Positions 21,141 through 31,122 of a stretch of DNA of 59,715 bases are shown here, piece after piece (position 1 is the first letter of the stretch; every line of letters begins with the position of its first letter). A program made the translations under genes and the position numbers. A model generated the notes under the pieces. It was not told where the DNA came from and searched no databases. It saw only the letters and a list, made by a program, of their open reading frames with translations. The DNA comes from Chlorobiaceae bacterium (GTDB lineage: Bacteria; Bacteroidota; Chlorobiia; Chlorobiales; Chlorobiaceae): the NCBI GenBank assembly GCA_013334435.1, contig JAAXXP010000003.1, positions 1 to 59,715 on the forward strand. The letters are read 5' to 3'.

Positions 21141-21186
21141 AAAGCCGACCCGGAGCGATACATGCTCCGGGTCGGCTTTTTCTTTT
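21141..21186 (+). terminator. Rho-independent terminator after glyA
   Basis: aaagccgacccggagc-gatacat-gctccgggtcggcttt plus T-rich tail; 16 bp stem. Confidence 0.9.
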
Positions 21187-21215
21187 TTCAGGGATGTTTT
21201 GCCGACCGGAGCCGT

Positions 21216-23114
21216 TCAGCGGCTTTCAATGATGCCGGTAATCATCGCGCCGAGGTCGGCTGTGGTTTTTCTGATGGTGGCGTTGAGCTTTTTGATCTCC
21301 TGCTGCAGCTCCAGCGCCCTGTCGTTGTCCTCCTCCCTGCGCAAGGCTTCCGTAACGGTTTTCTTCCGGTGCGAGAGCGGTTCGAGAATGATGTTCCTGA
21401 ATGCGTCGAGAAATGCCGTAAGGCAGCGCCGGGCATGTTCCCGGTCGGCATCGGGCTGCTCCTGCCATCTGCTGCTGACCGGCTGTTCGATGAGGAGGCC
21501 TGAGGCCAGATCCCTCGCCTCGGCACTTCCGAACATGCTGATTTCCGTTGCCGTATCGATGTGTTCGTCGGGATTTTCACCGCTTTCCCTGTATCGCCGG
21601 ATCATATGGGCAAGAATTTCGCGGGCTGCCGGATGCGGCAGCTCCAGCATAGCCTCGTGCGAGGCGGCGAACTCAAGCACCACATTTCCGTAGAGCGTGC
21701 TTTCAAGCAGGGCCTTCAGAAAGGTTTTTTCAAGCACCGACAGCTGCTGCTGCGCATGGCGGCTGCCGGCGGGAGCCCGGACCGGCGTCTCCTCCTCCGG
21801 CGTCTGAAACTCCTTTCGGGCAGGCTGTTTTTTTATGAGCTCCGCAAGCGCCTCCCGGCTTACAGAAAGCTTTCCGGACAGCTCCTGCAGGTAGAGTTCC
21901 CTGCGGATGCGGTCGGGAATGAGCGAAATGGTGTGCATCATCACGCCGATGGCCCTGGCTTTCGCGTCGGGTTGATCGAAGTTTCCCGAATCGCTGAATA
22001 CGCGGATCTGGAAATCCTGAAAGGCGAGGCGGTTCTTCGAGGTGTACTGCAGAAACGAATCGCGGCCTTCACGTTTTACGAAACTGTCGGGATCGTCGCC
22101 TGCAGGAAGCATGACCACAAACGGGGTGACGCCTTCAGCCAGAAGAATGTCGATGCCGCTCATCATGGACTTTTTTCCTGCCGGATCGCCGTCATAGATG
22201 AAGAGTACGCTTGAGGTGTAGCGCTGCAGGATTTTCGCCTGGTAGCGGGTCAGCGACGTCCCGCAGGATGCCACGGCGCCGGTTACACCCGCCTGATGCA
22301 GGGCGATCACGTCCATATACCCTTCGACGAGAAAGGCGGTTTCCGTTCTCCTGATCTCCTGCTTGGCCGCGTGCAGTCCGTAAAGCAGTTTCGACTTCTC
22401 GAACATCCGGTTTTCCGGGGAGTTCAGATATTTTGGGGTATCGGGATCGCTCGCGAGTGTTCTGCCTCCGAAGCCGACAACCTGGCCGCCGACGGAAAAT
22501 ATGGGGAAGATCACCCGGTTGCGGAAGGTGTCGTACCGGCTGTTTTTCTGGCGGTTTGCCGTAACAAGACCGAGTTCGGCAAGCTGCTCTTCGGCGATTC
22601 CGGCCCGCCGGGCTTCAACGAGAAGATGATCCCATGATTCGGGAGCATAGCCGAGGCCGAAGGATGTAAGCGTTTCCTGAGAAAGCCCCCGCTGTGCGGT
22701 AAGATAGGCCAGCCCGGCTTTTCCCTTTTCGCTCATGAGGGTGCGGTGAAACAGGCGCGCGGCCCACCGCAGCGTTGCCGTACGGCTCTCTTCCTCGTTT
22801 CCGGGAGCGGCATCGTGCGCCGTATACCGGCTGATATCCACGCCGGAGCGTTTTGCGACAAGTTCCACGGCCTCCGGGAAGGTCACCTTTTCCATTTCCA
22901 TGACGAAGGAAAAGACGTTTCCTCCCTTTCCGGTTGAAAAACACTTGTAGATCTGCTTGTCGGGCGAAACGACGAACGAGGGGGTTTTTTCCTGGGTGAA
23001 GGGGGAGAGCGCCTTGAAGTTGCGGCCCGAGGGCTGCAGTTTGAGATAGTCCGACAGGATGTCGACAATATCAGCGCGCTGACGGACGTCGTCAATAACG
23101 TTTTGCGGAATCAT
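21216..23114 (-). CDS. dnaG: DNA primase
   Basis: VEGYMDVIALHQAG, SCGTSLT, FIYDGDPAGKKS; N-terminal zinc-ribbon region altered. Start refined to MIPQNVIDDV. Confidence 0.95.
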   Translation of the reverse strand: MIPQNVIDDVRQRADIVDILSDYLKLQPSGRNFKALSPFTQEKTPSFVVSPDKQIYKCFSTGKGGNVFSFVMEMEKVTFPEAVELVAKRSGVDISRYTAHDAAPGNEEESRTATLRWAARLFHRTLMSEKGKAGLAYLTAQRGLSQETLTSFGLGYAPESWDHLLVEARRAGIAEEQLAELGLVTANRQKNSRYDTFRNRVIFPIFSVGGQVVGFGGRTLASDPDTPKYLNSPENRMFEKSKLLYGLHAAKQEIRRTETAFLVEGYMDVIALHQAGVTGAVASCGTSLTRYQAKILQRYTSSVLFIYDGDPAGKKSMMSGIDILLAEGVTPFVVMLPAGDDPDSFVKREGRDSFLQYTSKNRLAFQDFQIRVFSDSGNFDQPDAKARAIGVMMHTISLIPDRIRRELYLQELSGKLSVSREALAELIKKQPARKEFQTPEEETPVRAPAGSRHAQQQLSVLEKTFLKALLESTLYGNVVLEFAASHEAMLELPHPAAREILAHMIRRYRESGENPDEHIDTATEISMFGSAEARDLASGLLIEQPVSSRWQEQPDADREHARRCLTAFLDAFRNIILEPLSHRKKTVTEALRREEDNDRALELQQEIKKLNATIRKTTADLGAMITGIIESR

Positions 23115-23355
23115 GTCATATCCTTTTCTCTCTTGCAAGCAAGCCGGTTTCGTGTTTTTGCCTTCTCCTGTTAGATAATCGAAAAACCTGAATTGTCAAG
23201 ACACGGTTTTTTCCTTGGGCCGCGAAGCAAGAGTATTCGTGTATTTGTTGTTTTTTTTCAAAAGAAGTCATTATTTATGATCTGGTAACGATTCGCTGCC
23301 GTAAATATTTTCTGAAGGCCATCACCAAAAATTGTTCAAAAAAATTTTCAATCAT

Positions 23356-24102
23356 ATGAAACAGGGTTTCTTCACGGGGTTGCTCATCGTTGTAACCTAT
23401 GCCGTATCTCTGGGATTTTATGCGTGGATGGGCACCACTCCTCCCGAGTCGATGTTCCATGCCATCTGGAAAGGTGGCCCTGTCGTCTCGGTGCTGATGG
23501 CTCTGATTCTCATGGTGATCGCCTACATCGTGGAACGCATTATCGCGCTGAACAAGGCTTCCGGCAAGGGAGACATTCCCGGTTTCGTGCAGAGCCTCAA
23601 GCTGGATATCGAAAACGGATCGATCGATCAGGCCATCGCCAAATGCGACGACCACCAGAGTTCGCTTTCGGCCGTGCTTCGCGCGGTGCTCGACCGCTAC
23701 CAGAAGATGGTGGGCATGAACGTCACCGACCGCGACAAGAAGATCAGTGAAATGGAGAAGGCCGTCGAAGAGGCGACGGTTATGGAGATGCCGCTCCTGG
23801 AAAAAAATCTCGTGGCGATCTCCACCATTGCGTCGATCTCCACCATGGTGGGGCTTCTGGGCACCACGCTCGGCATGATCCGCGCTTTTGCCGCCATGGC
23901 CACCAGCGGGGCTCCCGATGCCGTGCAGCTTTCGCTCGGCATTTCCGAAGCGCTTTTCAATACGGCGCTCGGCATTGTCGGCGGCATCATGGGCATTGTC
24001 ACCTACAATGTGTTCACCAACAAGGTTGACCGGTTCAGTTACATGATCGATGAAGCCGCATTCTATATCATCCAGACACTCGGAACCGGCAAAAACCAGT
24101 AA
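23356..24102 (+). CDS. exbB: MotA/TolQ/ExbB proton channel family protein
   Basis: TM architecture; STIASISTMVGLLGTTLGMIRAFAAMA...LSLGISEALFNTALG. Upstream TTG start at 23332 also possible. Confidence 0.92.
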   Translation: MKQGFFTGLLIVVTYAVSLGFYAWMGTTPPESMFHAIWKGGPVVSVLMALILMVIAYIVERIIALNKASGKGDIPGFVQSLKLDIENGSIDQAIAKCDDHQSSLSAVLRAVLDRYQKMVGMNVTDRDKKISEMEKAVEEATVMEMPLLEKNLVAISTIASISTMVGLLGTTLGMIRAFAAMATSGAPDAVQLSLGISEALFNTALGIVGGIMGIVTYNVFTNKVDRFSYMIDEAAFYIIQTLGTGKNQ

Positions 24103-24107
24103 CGCCC

Positions 24108-24641
24108 ATGTCGAGAATCAAGGCAAAGCGGGTAGGATTCCGGATCGATATGACGCCGATGGTGGATGTGGCATTTCTTCTGCTGACGTTTTTCATGCTG
24201 ACCACCAAGTTTCGTCCTCCCGAAGTGGTTCGTATCGATCTGCCCTCTTCCCACTCGGAGCAGAAGCTTCCCGAGTCCGATGTGCTTACCGTCACGGTAA
24301 GCGGAGACAACAACTTTCTGATGGGTGTCTCCTCGCAGCAGTCCCGTGAAAAAATTTTCAACTCGGTCGTCCGGCCGAAGCTGCAGGCGGCAGGTCTCCC
24401 TGCGTCCGCAATCAGCGATTCTCTGAGGAGTTTCCGTCTTGCCGAAAGTTTTTCGGTAGGGCGTGACGAACTCGACAAGTTTGTCGTGATGGCGCGTTTC
24501 GCCGACCAGAAACTCAGGCCTGTTATCAGGGCCGACGCCGATGCGGATTACGAAGCGGTGAACCATGTCATCAAGGTGTACAAAAAAGCCAATCTTCTGA
24601 CCTTCAATCTTGTAACCGTTCTGGAAAGGGGGGTGCGCTGA
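24108..24641 (+). CDS. exbD: ExbD/TolR family biopolymer transport protein (copy 1)
   Basis: [22 protein letters not shown]. Confidence 0.92.
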   Translation: MSRIKAKRVGFRIDMTPMVDVAFLLLTFFMLTTKFRPPEVVRIDLPSSHSEQKLPESDVLTVTVSGDNNFLMGVSSQQSREKIFNSVVRPKLQAAGLPASAISDSLRSFRLAESFSVGRDELDKFVVMARFADQKLRPVIRADADADYEAVNHVIKVYKKANLLTFNLVTVLERGVR

Positions 24642-24644
24642 TCT

Positions 24645-25169
24645 ATGGGAATGGTTGATTCTCCGAACGGAAACCGCCGGGCGAAAAATGGAAGGCGCAA
24701 GCAGCGGCGCATAGGTTTTCATCTCGATATGACGCCGATGGTGGATGTGGCGTTTCTCCTGCTGACGTTTTTCATGCTGACTACCACCTTTTCCAAATCG
24801 AATACCATGGAGATCAATATGCCTCCCGAACAGGGGGAGGTGAGGATTTCCGAGAACAACGTCATGATCGTGCGTATAGCCGGCGACGGTATGGCATACT
24901 GTTCGCTCGGGGAGGAGGCGCCGCAGAAGATATCCCTCTACGATCCTTCCGATTCACACCGGATGGCTCTGAGCGGAGAGCTTCGTTCGCTCCTCAGGCA
25001 GCAGACCGCAGCAAACAGGAAAATGGTCATCGTCGTCAAAATCAGTGAAAAGGCAAAGTACAAGAGTCTTGTCGATCTTATCGACGAGCTGAACCTGATG
25101 AAGATCGACCGTTTCAGTCTCGACGACTATACCGATCAGGATGAAGTGGAAATCAAAAGAGCTGTTTAA
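24645..25169 (+). CDS. exbD: ExbD/TolR family biopolymer transport protein (copy 2)
   Basis: [22 protein letters not shown]; adjacent to copy 1. Confidence 0.92.
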   Translation: MGMVDSPNGNRRAKNGRRKQRRIGFHLDMTPMVDVAFLLLTFFMLTTTFSKSNTMEINMPPEQGEVRISENNVMIVRIAGDGMAYCSLGEEAPQKISLYDPSDSHRMALSGELRSLLRQQTAANRKMVIVVKISEKAKYKSLVDLIDELNLMKIDRFSLDDYTDQDEVEIKRAV

Positions 25170-25201
25170 CCCGCAGGGGACAGCAAAGGAGCAAGTGGCA
25201 G

Positions 25202-26011
25202 GTGTATTCAAAGTTTGATAAAATCCACGAAAAGGCCTCCAGGAAAGCCTCCGGATGGTCTTTTGCCGAGGAGTTTCTCGACACCGAACGGGTGCGCAAT
25301 ATCGGATACGGAAACCTTGTCCTGCGCCGGCAGGCCCATCTGTTTCTGTCCCATGGCGTCATTACCGCAGTTCTTCTTCTGGGAGCGTTCTGGCTTGTGA
25401 GCGCAAACTGGCAGGCTATCCTGTCGATGACCGGATTTGCCTCCGCGGATGACGAACCCATGATCGAGTGCTACGAGGTGGTCACCAATGTGACGCAGCT
25501 TCCCCCTCCACCTCCTCTTTCCCAGCCCGAACCGGCAGTCGTAAGACCCGCGACGGCTGCGCCGGTTGCGCCCAATGTCGGAAAAATCAGGACGGTCAAG
25601 GAGAGCGACGCGCCGAAGGAACAGACGCTTGCCACACAGAAGGAGATCAAGCAGGCCAATCAGGCGCAGGGTTCAGGTTCCGGTACGGGGAGCGGCGCCT
25701 CGGCCGGCGATGATGTTCCCATGTTCGTGCCCTGCGAAAAAATGCCGGGCTTTCTCGACCAGAAAAAACCGGCCTATCCCGAAATGGCCCGGACCGCGGG
25801 AATCGAGGGAAAGGTTTTCGTCAGCGTGCTGATAGGCGAGGACGGCCGGCCGATAAAAGCCAAGGTCATGAAGCGTCTGCCGGCGGACTGCAGTGTATTC
25901 GATGCCGTAGCCATCAAATCGGTCATGGATTCGAAATACTACCCCGGTATTCAGAACGGCAGCCCGATCAAGGTCTGGTTCACCGTGCCGATACGTTTCC
26001 AGCTCGATTGA
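25202..26011 (+). CDS. tonB: TonB family energy transducer
   Basis: Single TM, Pro-rich linker (LPPPPPLSQPEPAV), C-terminal YPEMARTAGIEGKVFVSVLIGEDGRP...VWFTVPIRFQLD. Confidence 0.9.
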   Translation: MYSKFDKIHEKASRKASGWSFAEEFLDTERVRNIGYGNLVLRRQAHLFLSHGVITAVLLLGAFWLVSANWQAILSMTGFASADDEPMIECYEVVTNVTQLPPPPPLSQPEPAVVRPATAAPVAPNVGKIRTVKESDAPKEQTLATQKEIKQANQAQGSGSGTGSGASAGDDVPMFVPCEKMPGFLDQKKPAYPEMARTAGIEGKVFVSVLIGEDGRPIKAKVMKRLPADCSVFDAVAIKSVMDSKYYPGIQNGSPIKVWFTVPIRFQLD

Positions 26012-26747
26012 TTTCAGGCCCGGCCCCGGTCGCCTGGCGACCGAGATAGAGATCCGGATGTACCAGATTCAGGGCCGTCGGGGATTTCGCGCCGTCGCCT
26101 GAAGTTTGCCGATGCTCCCCCGTGTTTTCCTTCCTTGAAAAGAGCAGCGTGTTCTGCCGGTACCAGAACGGGATCCTGCTGTCGTTCCAGATTTCCGGCC
26201 TGATGATGTCATGAACCCCGTAGCCCTGTTCATCGAAAAGCTCCGCCCAGTACTCCGGCCATTGCTCGTTGATGTGGCCGATGCCGCCCTGGAAGGGAAT
26301 TGCCGCAGAAAAGAGCACGCGCCGGGAGAGCGTTGTCAGGAAAGTGATGAACGCCCTTGCCGATTCGGCCGGCAGGTGTTCGGCTACTTCCATACAGATG
26401 GCAAGATCCCAGGTTCGTCCCGGCAGCGGCGTCGAGTGCTGCAGGTCGGCCTGCATGAACGAATTCTCCGGAATTTCCAGGAGAGCCCGATCGACCCAGC
26501 TGCCGTCGATGCCCAGTATCTCTTCAGCGCCTTTTGTGCTGAGCACCGAAAGCCAGGTGCCTACACCGCAGCCGATGTCCACGGCAGAATGAACCGCGGG
26601 AATATGCTTCAGAAGGGTGGAAAGTACCGTGGCTGCCGAATAGAGGGTGCGCTCGTGCCTGTCTGCATAAAATTCCCTGGCATACTGTTCCATGCTCTTC
26701 TCCGGTAAATAGGGTGACGGACCAGGCTGTGTCCCTGTTTTTTCCAT
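25980..26747 (-). CDS. Class I SAM-dependent methyltransferase
   Basis: VDIGCGVGTWL, DLAICMEVAEHLP. Start refined to MEKTGTQPG. Confidence 0.85.
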   Translation of the reverse strand: MEKTGTQPGPSPYLPEKSMEQYAREFYADRHERTLYSAATVLSTLLKHIPAVHSAVDIGCGVGTWLSVLSTKGAEEILGIDGSWVDRALLEIPENSFMQADLQHSTPLPGRTWDLAICMEVAEHLPAESARAFITFLTTLSRRVLFSAAIPFQGGIGHINEQWPEYWAELFDEQGYGVHDIIRPEIWNDSRIPFWYRQNTLLFSRKENTGEHRQTSGDGAKSPTALNLVHPDLYLGRQATGAGPEINRAGNVSAR

Positions 26748-26790
26748 GGTCTTCACCCTGGAAGGGGATCTCCGGGCTGCGGCGCGCCGG

Positions 26791-27039
26791 TTACGATGCT
26801 TCTTTTTTCCGGCGCAGCAGAACGGCAAAAACAGTCCAGGCATAAGCGGCAACCAGCGTGAAAGGACTGATATAGAGTGAAAAGAACCCGTCCACGTCCC
26901 GCTCGAGATACATGCCGAGATAGCTCAGGGCTATGACAGCCGCGCCGCAGGCGATCATCACGTAGTTGATGGCGCCGAGGGGCATGTCGGCGGGTTTGCT
27001 TTCCGGTTTTTTACCGGCTTTCTTCGGTAAGGATTTCAT
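26791..27039 (-). CDS. Small two-TM protein (DUF3098-like)
   Basis: [44 protein letters not shown]... Confidence 0.6.
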   Translation of the reverse strand: MKSLPKKAGKKPESKPADMPLGAINYVMIACGAAVIALSYLGMYLERDVDGFFSLYISPFTLVAAYAWTVFAVLLRRKKEAS

Positions 27040-28210
27040 CGAGTACGGTGATACAGCGTTGTGCTTCGTCCGTGCTGATGCAGAGCGGAGGAAGAAGCCT
27101 GATGACATTCTGGCTTGTAGCATTCACGAGCACCTGTTTCTGCAGGGCTTTTTCCACATACACTTTCGCCTCTTTATCGACCGTTATGCCGATCATCAGT
27201 CCGAACTGGCGGATTTCGAGGATCTGCGGGTGCCTTGTGGCAAGTTCTTCCAGGGCGTGCTTCAGCATCGCTCCGATCTTCAGGGCATTTTCCATAAGCC
27301 TGTCGGCATGGATCGCTTCAATCATGGCAAGTCCTGCCGCGCAGGCAACCGGGTTGCCTCCGAAGGTGGTGCCGTGATTGCCGTAGCTGAACACGTCGGC
27401 CATTTTTTCGCTGCCGATCACGGCCGCCAGAGGCAGACCGCCGCCCAGCGGTTTTGCCAGACAGACCACATCGGGCTCGATGGCGAAGTGCATGTAGCTG
27501 AAAAACAGGCCTGTCCTGCCGCAGCCGGCCTGAATCTCGTCGGCGACTATGAGGAAATCGAACCGGTCGCGCAGTTCTGCGAGCCTCAGGAGAAACGCTT
27601 CCGAGATGCAGTGTATTCCTCCTTCACCCTGCACGATCTCGATAAAGACCGCCGCGGTTTTTTCGGAAACCTTCGCTTCGAGATCGGCGAGGTCGTTGAA
27701 GGCTATCATGCCGGTTTCCGGAAGCAGCGGATCGAATCCATCGGTATATTTCGCCTTTGCGGTCAGCGACATGGCTCCGTAGGTTCTGCCGTGAAAACAG
27801 TTGCTCAGCGACAGGATCTCCTTCTTGTCGCTCCTGCCCGACATGGCAGCCCGCTTTCTGGAGAGCTTTATTGCGGCCTCGATCGCTTCAGTGCCGCTGT
27901 TGGCGAAAAACACTTTCGAAAGTCCCGAAATATCGAGCAGTCTTGCGGCCAGATCGAACTGAGGCTGGAGCAGAAACAGGTTCGAGGCATGAATCAGCCT
28001 GGAGGCCTGGCGGGTGATGGCGTCGATGAGCCGTTTGTCGCCGTAGCCGAGCGCGTTGACGCCGATACCGGCGATCATGTCCAGATAACGCGTCCCGTCG
28101 TCGCTCACCAGCCAGCAGCCCTCTCCATGGGTCAGGGCTATCGGCAGACGGGCATAGTTGTGAAAAAACAGCTCTTTTTCTGTTTCCTGTGTCAGCGGCA
28201 GTGGTTTCAT
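27011..28210 (-). CDS. argD: Acetylornithine aminotransferase family (class III aminotransferase)
   Basis: [50 protein letters not shown]. Confidence 0.88.
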   Translation of the reverse strand: MKPLPLTQETEKELFFHNYARLPIALTHGEGCWLVSDDGTRYLDMIAGIGVNALGYGDKRLIDAITRQASRLIHASNLFLLQPQFDLAARLLDISGLSKVFFANSGTEAIEAAIKLSRKRAAMSGRSDKKEILSLSNCFHGRTYGAMSLTAKAKYTDGFDPLLPETGMIAFNDLADLEAKVSEKTAAVFIEIVQGEGGIHCISEAFLLRLAELRDRFDFLIVADEIQAGCGRTGLFFSYMHFAIEPDVVCLAKPLGGGLPLAAVIGSEKMADVFSYGNHGTTFGGNPVACAAGLAMIEAIHADRLMENALKIGAMLKHALEELATRHPQILEIRQFGLMIGITVDKEAKVYVEKALQKQVLVNATSQNVIRLLPPLCISTDEAQRCITVLDEILTEESR

Positions 28211-28291
28211 GCGTGCTTGTTTCCTTCCTGGAGTGTTTGCTGTTGCAGCAATGCCTGCAAAAACTGATTATAATGATCAATCATGCTGCTG

Positions 28292-28504
28292 TCAAACATT
28301 TTCTTCAGCTTTTTTTCCGGCAAGCAGGACCCTGATCAGCCTCCAGACGCCGTAGGCTCCGGTAAGCGATGCATAGAGCAGGAGGTCATGGCGGGCGTCA
28401 CGGGATGGCGGATCCGCGAAAAAAAAGACATAGAGCGCAATGCCGATAAAGAGCAGCGAAAGCAGAATGTTGAGCGCTGCCGTCAGTTTTCGGGAACGGC
28501 TCAT
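28292..28504 (-). CDS. Small membrane protein
   Basis: 70 aa, two hydrophobic segments; 4 bp overlap with ndh. Confidence 0.6.
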   Translation of the reverse strand: MSRSRKLTAALNILLSLLFIGIALYVFFFADPPSRDARHDLLLYASLTGAYGVWRLIRVLLAGKKAEENV

Positions 28505-29802
28505 TCCGGTTTCTCTTTAGTGTCTTCCGGCTTGCAGATGGAGGCTTCGGGATAGAAACGCCACTCCCGGTTCACGATCAGCCGGGCCCCGTAGCCGAAG
28601 GTGAAGTAGGACCATCCCCATTGCATCAGCACGAATATGCGGTGCTTGAAGCTGGTCAGGTAGTAGATGTGCACCAGAAGCCAGGCGAACCATGCCGGGG
28701 CTCCGTCGAACCTGATGCTGCCGATCTGGAGAATGGCCTTGTTCTTGCCGATGGTGGCCATCTGCCCCTTGTCGGTGTAGTGGAACGGTTTTCTGGGTTT
28801 TCCCTTCATGTCGAGCAGAATGTTCCTGGCGATTGCCCGTCCGGCCTGCAGGGCGACCGGAGCAAGCCCTGGAAGCGGGCCGGGCATGCCGTGCGAGAAA
28901 TGGGCCTGGTCGCCGCCGACAAACACATTCGGGTATCCCGGTATGCTGAGATCCTCCTCCACGACAATGCGGCCGATCCGGTCGGTTGTCGCTCCCATCT
29001 CCTTTCCCGTATCGATGGCCGTTACACCGGCTGCCCACAGCACGGTTGCCGCCTCGATGCGCTCCCTGCCGATCTGCACTCCGCTGGCATCGACATTGCT
29101 TACCATGCTGCTGGTCCAGACCTGCACGCCCAGTTTTTCAAGCGAGCGGGTAGCCTTGCTGGCCAGGTCGGGATCAAACGAACCGAGAATCCGCGGAGCG
29201 GCCTCGACGATGAAAATTCTGGTCAGCTTCGGGTCGATGTGGCGGTAGAGCTTGGAGAGGGTATACCGGCTCATTTCGCCGATCGAACCGGCCAGTTCGA
29301 CACCGGTAGGTCCGCCTCCGACAATGACGAAGGTCAGCAGCTTCTTGCGTTCGACCGGGTCGTTGGTGCGTTCGGCCGCTTCGTAGGCCTCGAGCACCCG
29401 TCTTCTGATCTCTTTGGCCTGTGCCAGGGTTTTCAGGCCGGGAGCGAACTCCTCCCACTGGTTGTTGCCGAAGTAGTGGTGCTTGACGCCGCAGGCGAGC
29501 ACGAGATAGTCGTAGGGTATATCGCCGAAATCGGTTCTGACGATCCTGTTTTCTGCATCTATTTCTTCGGCTACCCCTTTGAATACCGTGATGTTGTAGT
29601 AGTTGGCCAGCATGTTTCTCAGCGGGGCGGCAATATCGCCTTCACCGAGAGCGGACATGGCTACCTGATAGAGCAGGGGCTGGAACAGGTGGTAGTTTTT
29701 CCTGTCGACGAGGGTGACTTCGATATCTTTCTTATTGCCAAGTATTCTTGCGGCGTTGATTCCCGTAAATCCACCGCCTACAATGACGACGCGCTTTTTC
29801 AT
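28501..29802 (-). CDS. ndh: NAD(P)/FAD-dependent oxidoreductase, type II NADH dehydrogenase-like
   Basis: RVVIVGGGFTGINAARIL, FVIVGGGPTGVELAGSI, VFVGGDQAHF. Confidence 0.9.
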   Translation of the reverse strand: MKKRVVIVGGGFTGINAARILGNKKDIEVTLVDRKNYHLFQPLLYQVAMSALGEGDIAAPLRNMLANYYNITVFKGVAEEIDAENRIVRTDFGDIPYDYLVLACGVKHHYFGNNQWEEFAPGLKTLAQAKEIRRRVLEAYEAAERTNDPVERKKLLTFVIVGGGPTGVELAGSIGEMSRYTLSKLYRHIDPKLTRIFIVEAAPRILGSFDPDLASKATRSLEKLGVQVWTSSMVSNVDASGVQIGRERIEAATVLWAAGVTAIDTGKEMGATTDRIGRIVVEEDLSIPGYPNVFVGGDQAHFSHGMPGPLPGLAPVALQAGRAIARNILLDMKGKPRKPFHYTDKGQMATIGKNKAILQIGSIRFDGAPAWFAWLLVHIYYLTSFKHRIFVLMQWGWSYFTFGYGARLIVNREWRFYPEASICKPEDTKEKPE

Positions 29803-29988
29803 CGGTTAAGGTGTTTCTCTTTCTTTTCTTTGCGTGCCTTTTCGCAGGGTCACGGCTGATAATCTTTCGCTTCAATGCGCGCGCTCCCTTCGCCAGGGAT
29901 GCGGCGCGTGGTAAAGTACAAAAAAACAGTGAAATCACCTGCCCGGTTCCTTTTTCCGGACGACGGGAGTATTGCGGAGGGCAGCCGT

Positions 29989-30495
29989 TCAGCAGAGACG
30001 ATCGATAATCGCTGAAAATTCCGGATATTTTTCAAGAAGGGGTTCTTTTGCGGCAAAGGAGAAATCCCTGAAGTCGAAACCGGGAGCGACGACACAGCTG
30101 ACAAGGCTGTATCCTTCCTCCGGGGCCCTCTGCAGCGGGTGACAGGCGCCGAACCAGCTTTCCGCGGCAACAGCCGCCTGCAGCAGTTCACCCCTGTCCG
30201 GCGAACAGCCGAGGGTGAACGAGGATGGCGGGCCATCGGGAGGGAAAACATGGACATCGAGCGGTTCGCCCGCATGGAAAAACCAGAGTTCGTCCGAATG
30301 AATGCGGTGCAGCCGCGACCGTTCACCTGTTTTCAGAAGGTAATGGATTGCGGTCGCATAATTGCGGGGTCCCCGGAAAGGACCGGCGTCGCTGAAATCG
30401 TACGACGGTCCGCTCCTGTAGGTTTCCCGGTAGAAGCCCCCTTCGGGATGCGCTTCGAGCCCGAGCCTCTCTATCCAGAAATCAGCTGCCGGCAT
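29989..30495 (-). CDS. Cupin (DUF985-like) protein
   Basis: [54 protein letters not shown]. Confidence 0.85.
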   Translation of the reverse strand: MPAADFWIERLGLEAHPEGGFYRETYRSGPSYDFSDAGPFRGPRNYATAIHYLLKTGERSRLHRIHSDELWFFHAGEPLDVHVFPPDGPPSSFTLGCSPDRGELLQAAVAAESWFGACHPLQRAPEEGYSLVSCVVAPGFDFRDFSFAAKEPLLEKYPEFSAIIDRLC

Positions 30496-30997
30496 GCAGT
30501 TTTTCCCGGATTTTGGCGGTTTTCTGTCGGGATGCGTCGGCAAGTTTCAGGCGGAACCCTTCAAGCGCCTCCATGATCGAACTGTCGGAAAGCGCCAGGA
30601 TTTCCACGGCAAGCAGCGCCGCGTTGCGGGCGTTGTCGATGCCGACCGTAGCGACGGGAATGCCGGCAGGCATCTGTACGATCGAATAGAGTGCGTCCTG
30701 TCCGCTGAGCTTTTTGCTGAAAATCGGCACTCCGATTACCGGCAGGATGGTCATGGCCGCCGTGACGCCCGGCAGGTGAGCCGCTCCGCCGGCGCCCGCG
30801 ATAATGATTTTGAGTCCGCGGTTTCTTGCTGAAGCGGCGTACTGTTCCAGATCCTGCGGCGTGCGGTGTGCCGAGATAACCGAAACCTCGAAGGGTACGG
30901 CGAATTCGTCGAGCACGTGGCAGGCCTCTTTCATGATGTCGAAATCCGAATCGGAACCCATGAGAATGCCGACCAGCGGCGTGTTGTCCTGCGTCAT
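30482..30997 (-). CDS. purE: 5-(carboxyamino)imidazole ribonucleotide mutase
   Basis: [42 protein letters not shown]. Confidence 0.95.
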   Translation of the reverse strand: MTQDNTPLVGILMGSDSDFDIMKEACHVLDEFAVPFEVSVISAHRTPQDLEQYAASARNRGLKIIIAGAGGAAHLPGVTAAMTILPVIGVPIFSKKLSGQDALYSIVQMPAGIPVATVGIDNARNAALLAVEILALSDSSIMEALEGFRLKLADASRQKTAKIREKLHAGS

Positions 30998-31122
30998 AAA
31001 AAAAGGTGGCTCTGGCGGGACGGGGAGCGTGCCGCCGGTTTACAGATGTTTCTGAAATTGTCGAGTTTTATGTATTTTACGAGATGGAATTTTAAAAATA
31101 ATACATGCAGAGGAAGATTACA

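Noticed and set aside
26966-29859. Long plus-strand ORFs (433 and 412 aa) opposite argD and ndh
   Set aside because: Antisense to well-supported minus-strand enzymes; no domains recognised.
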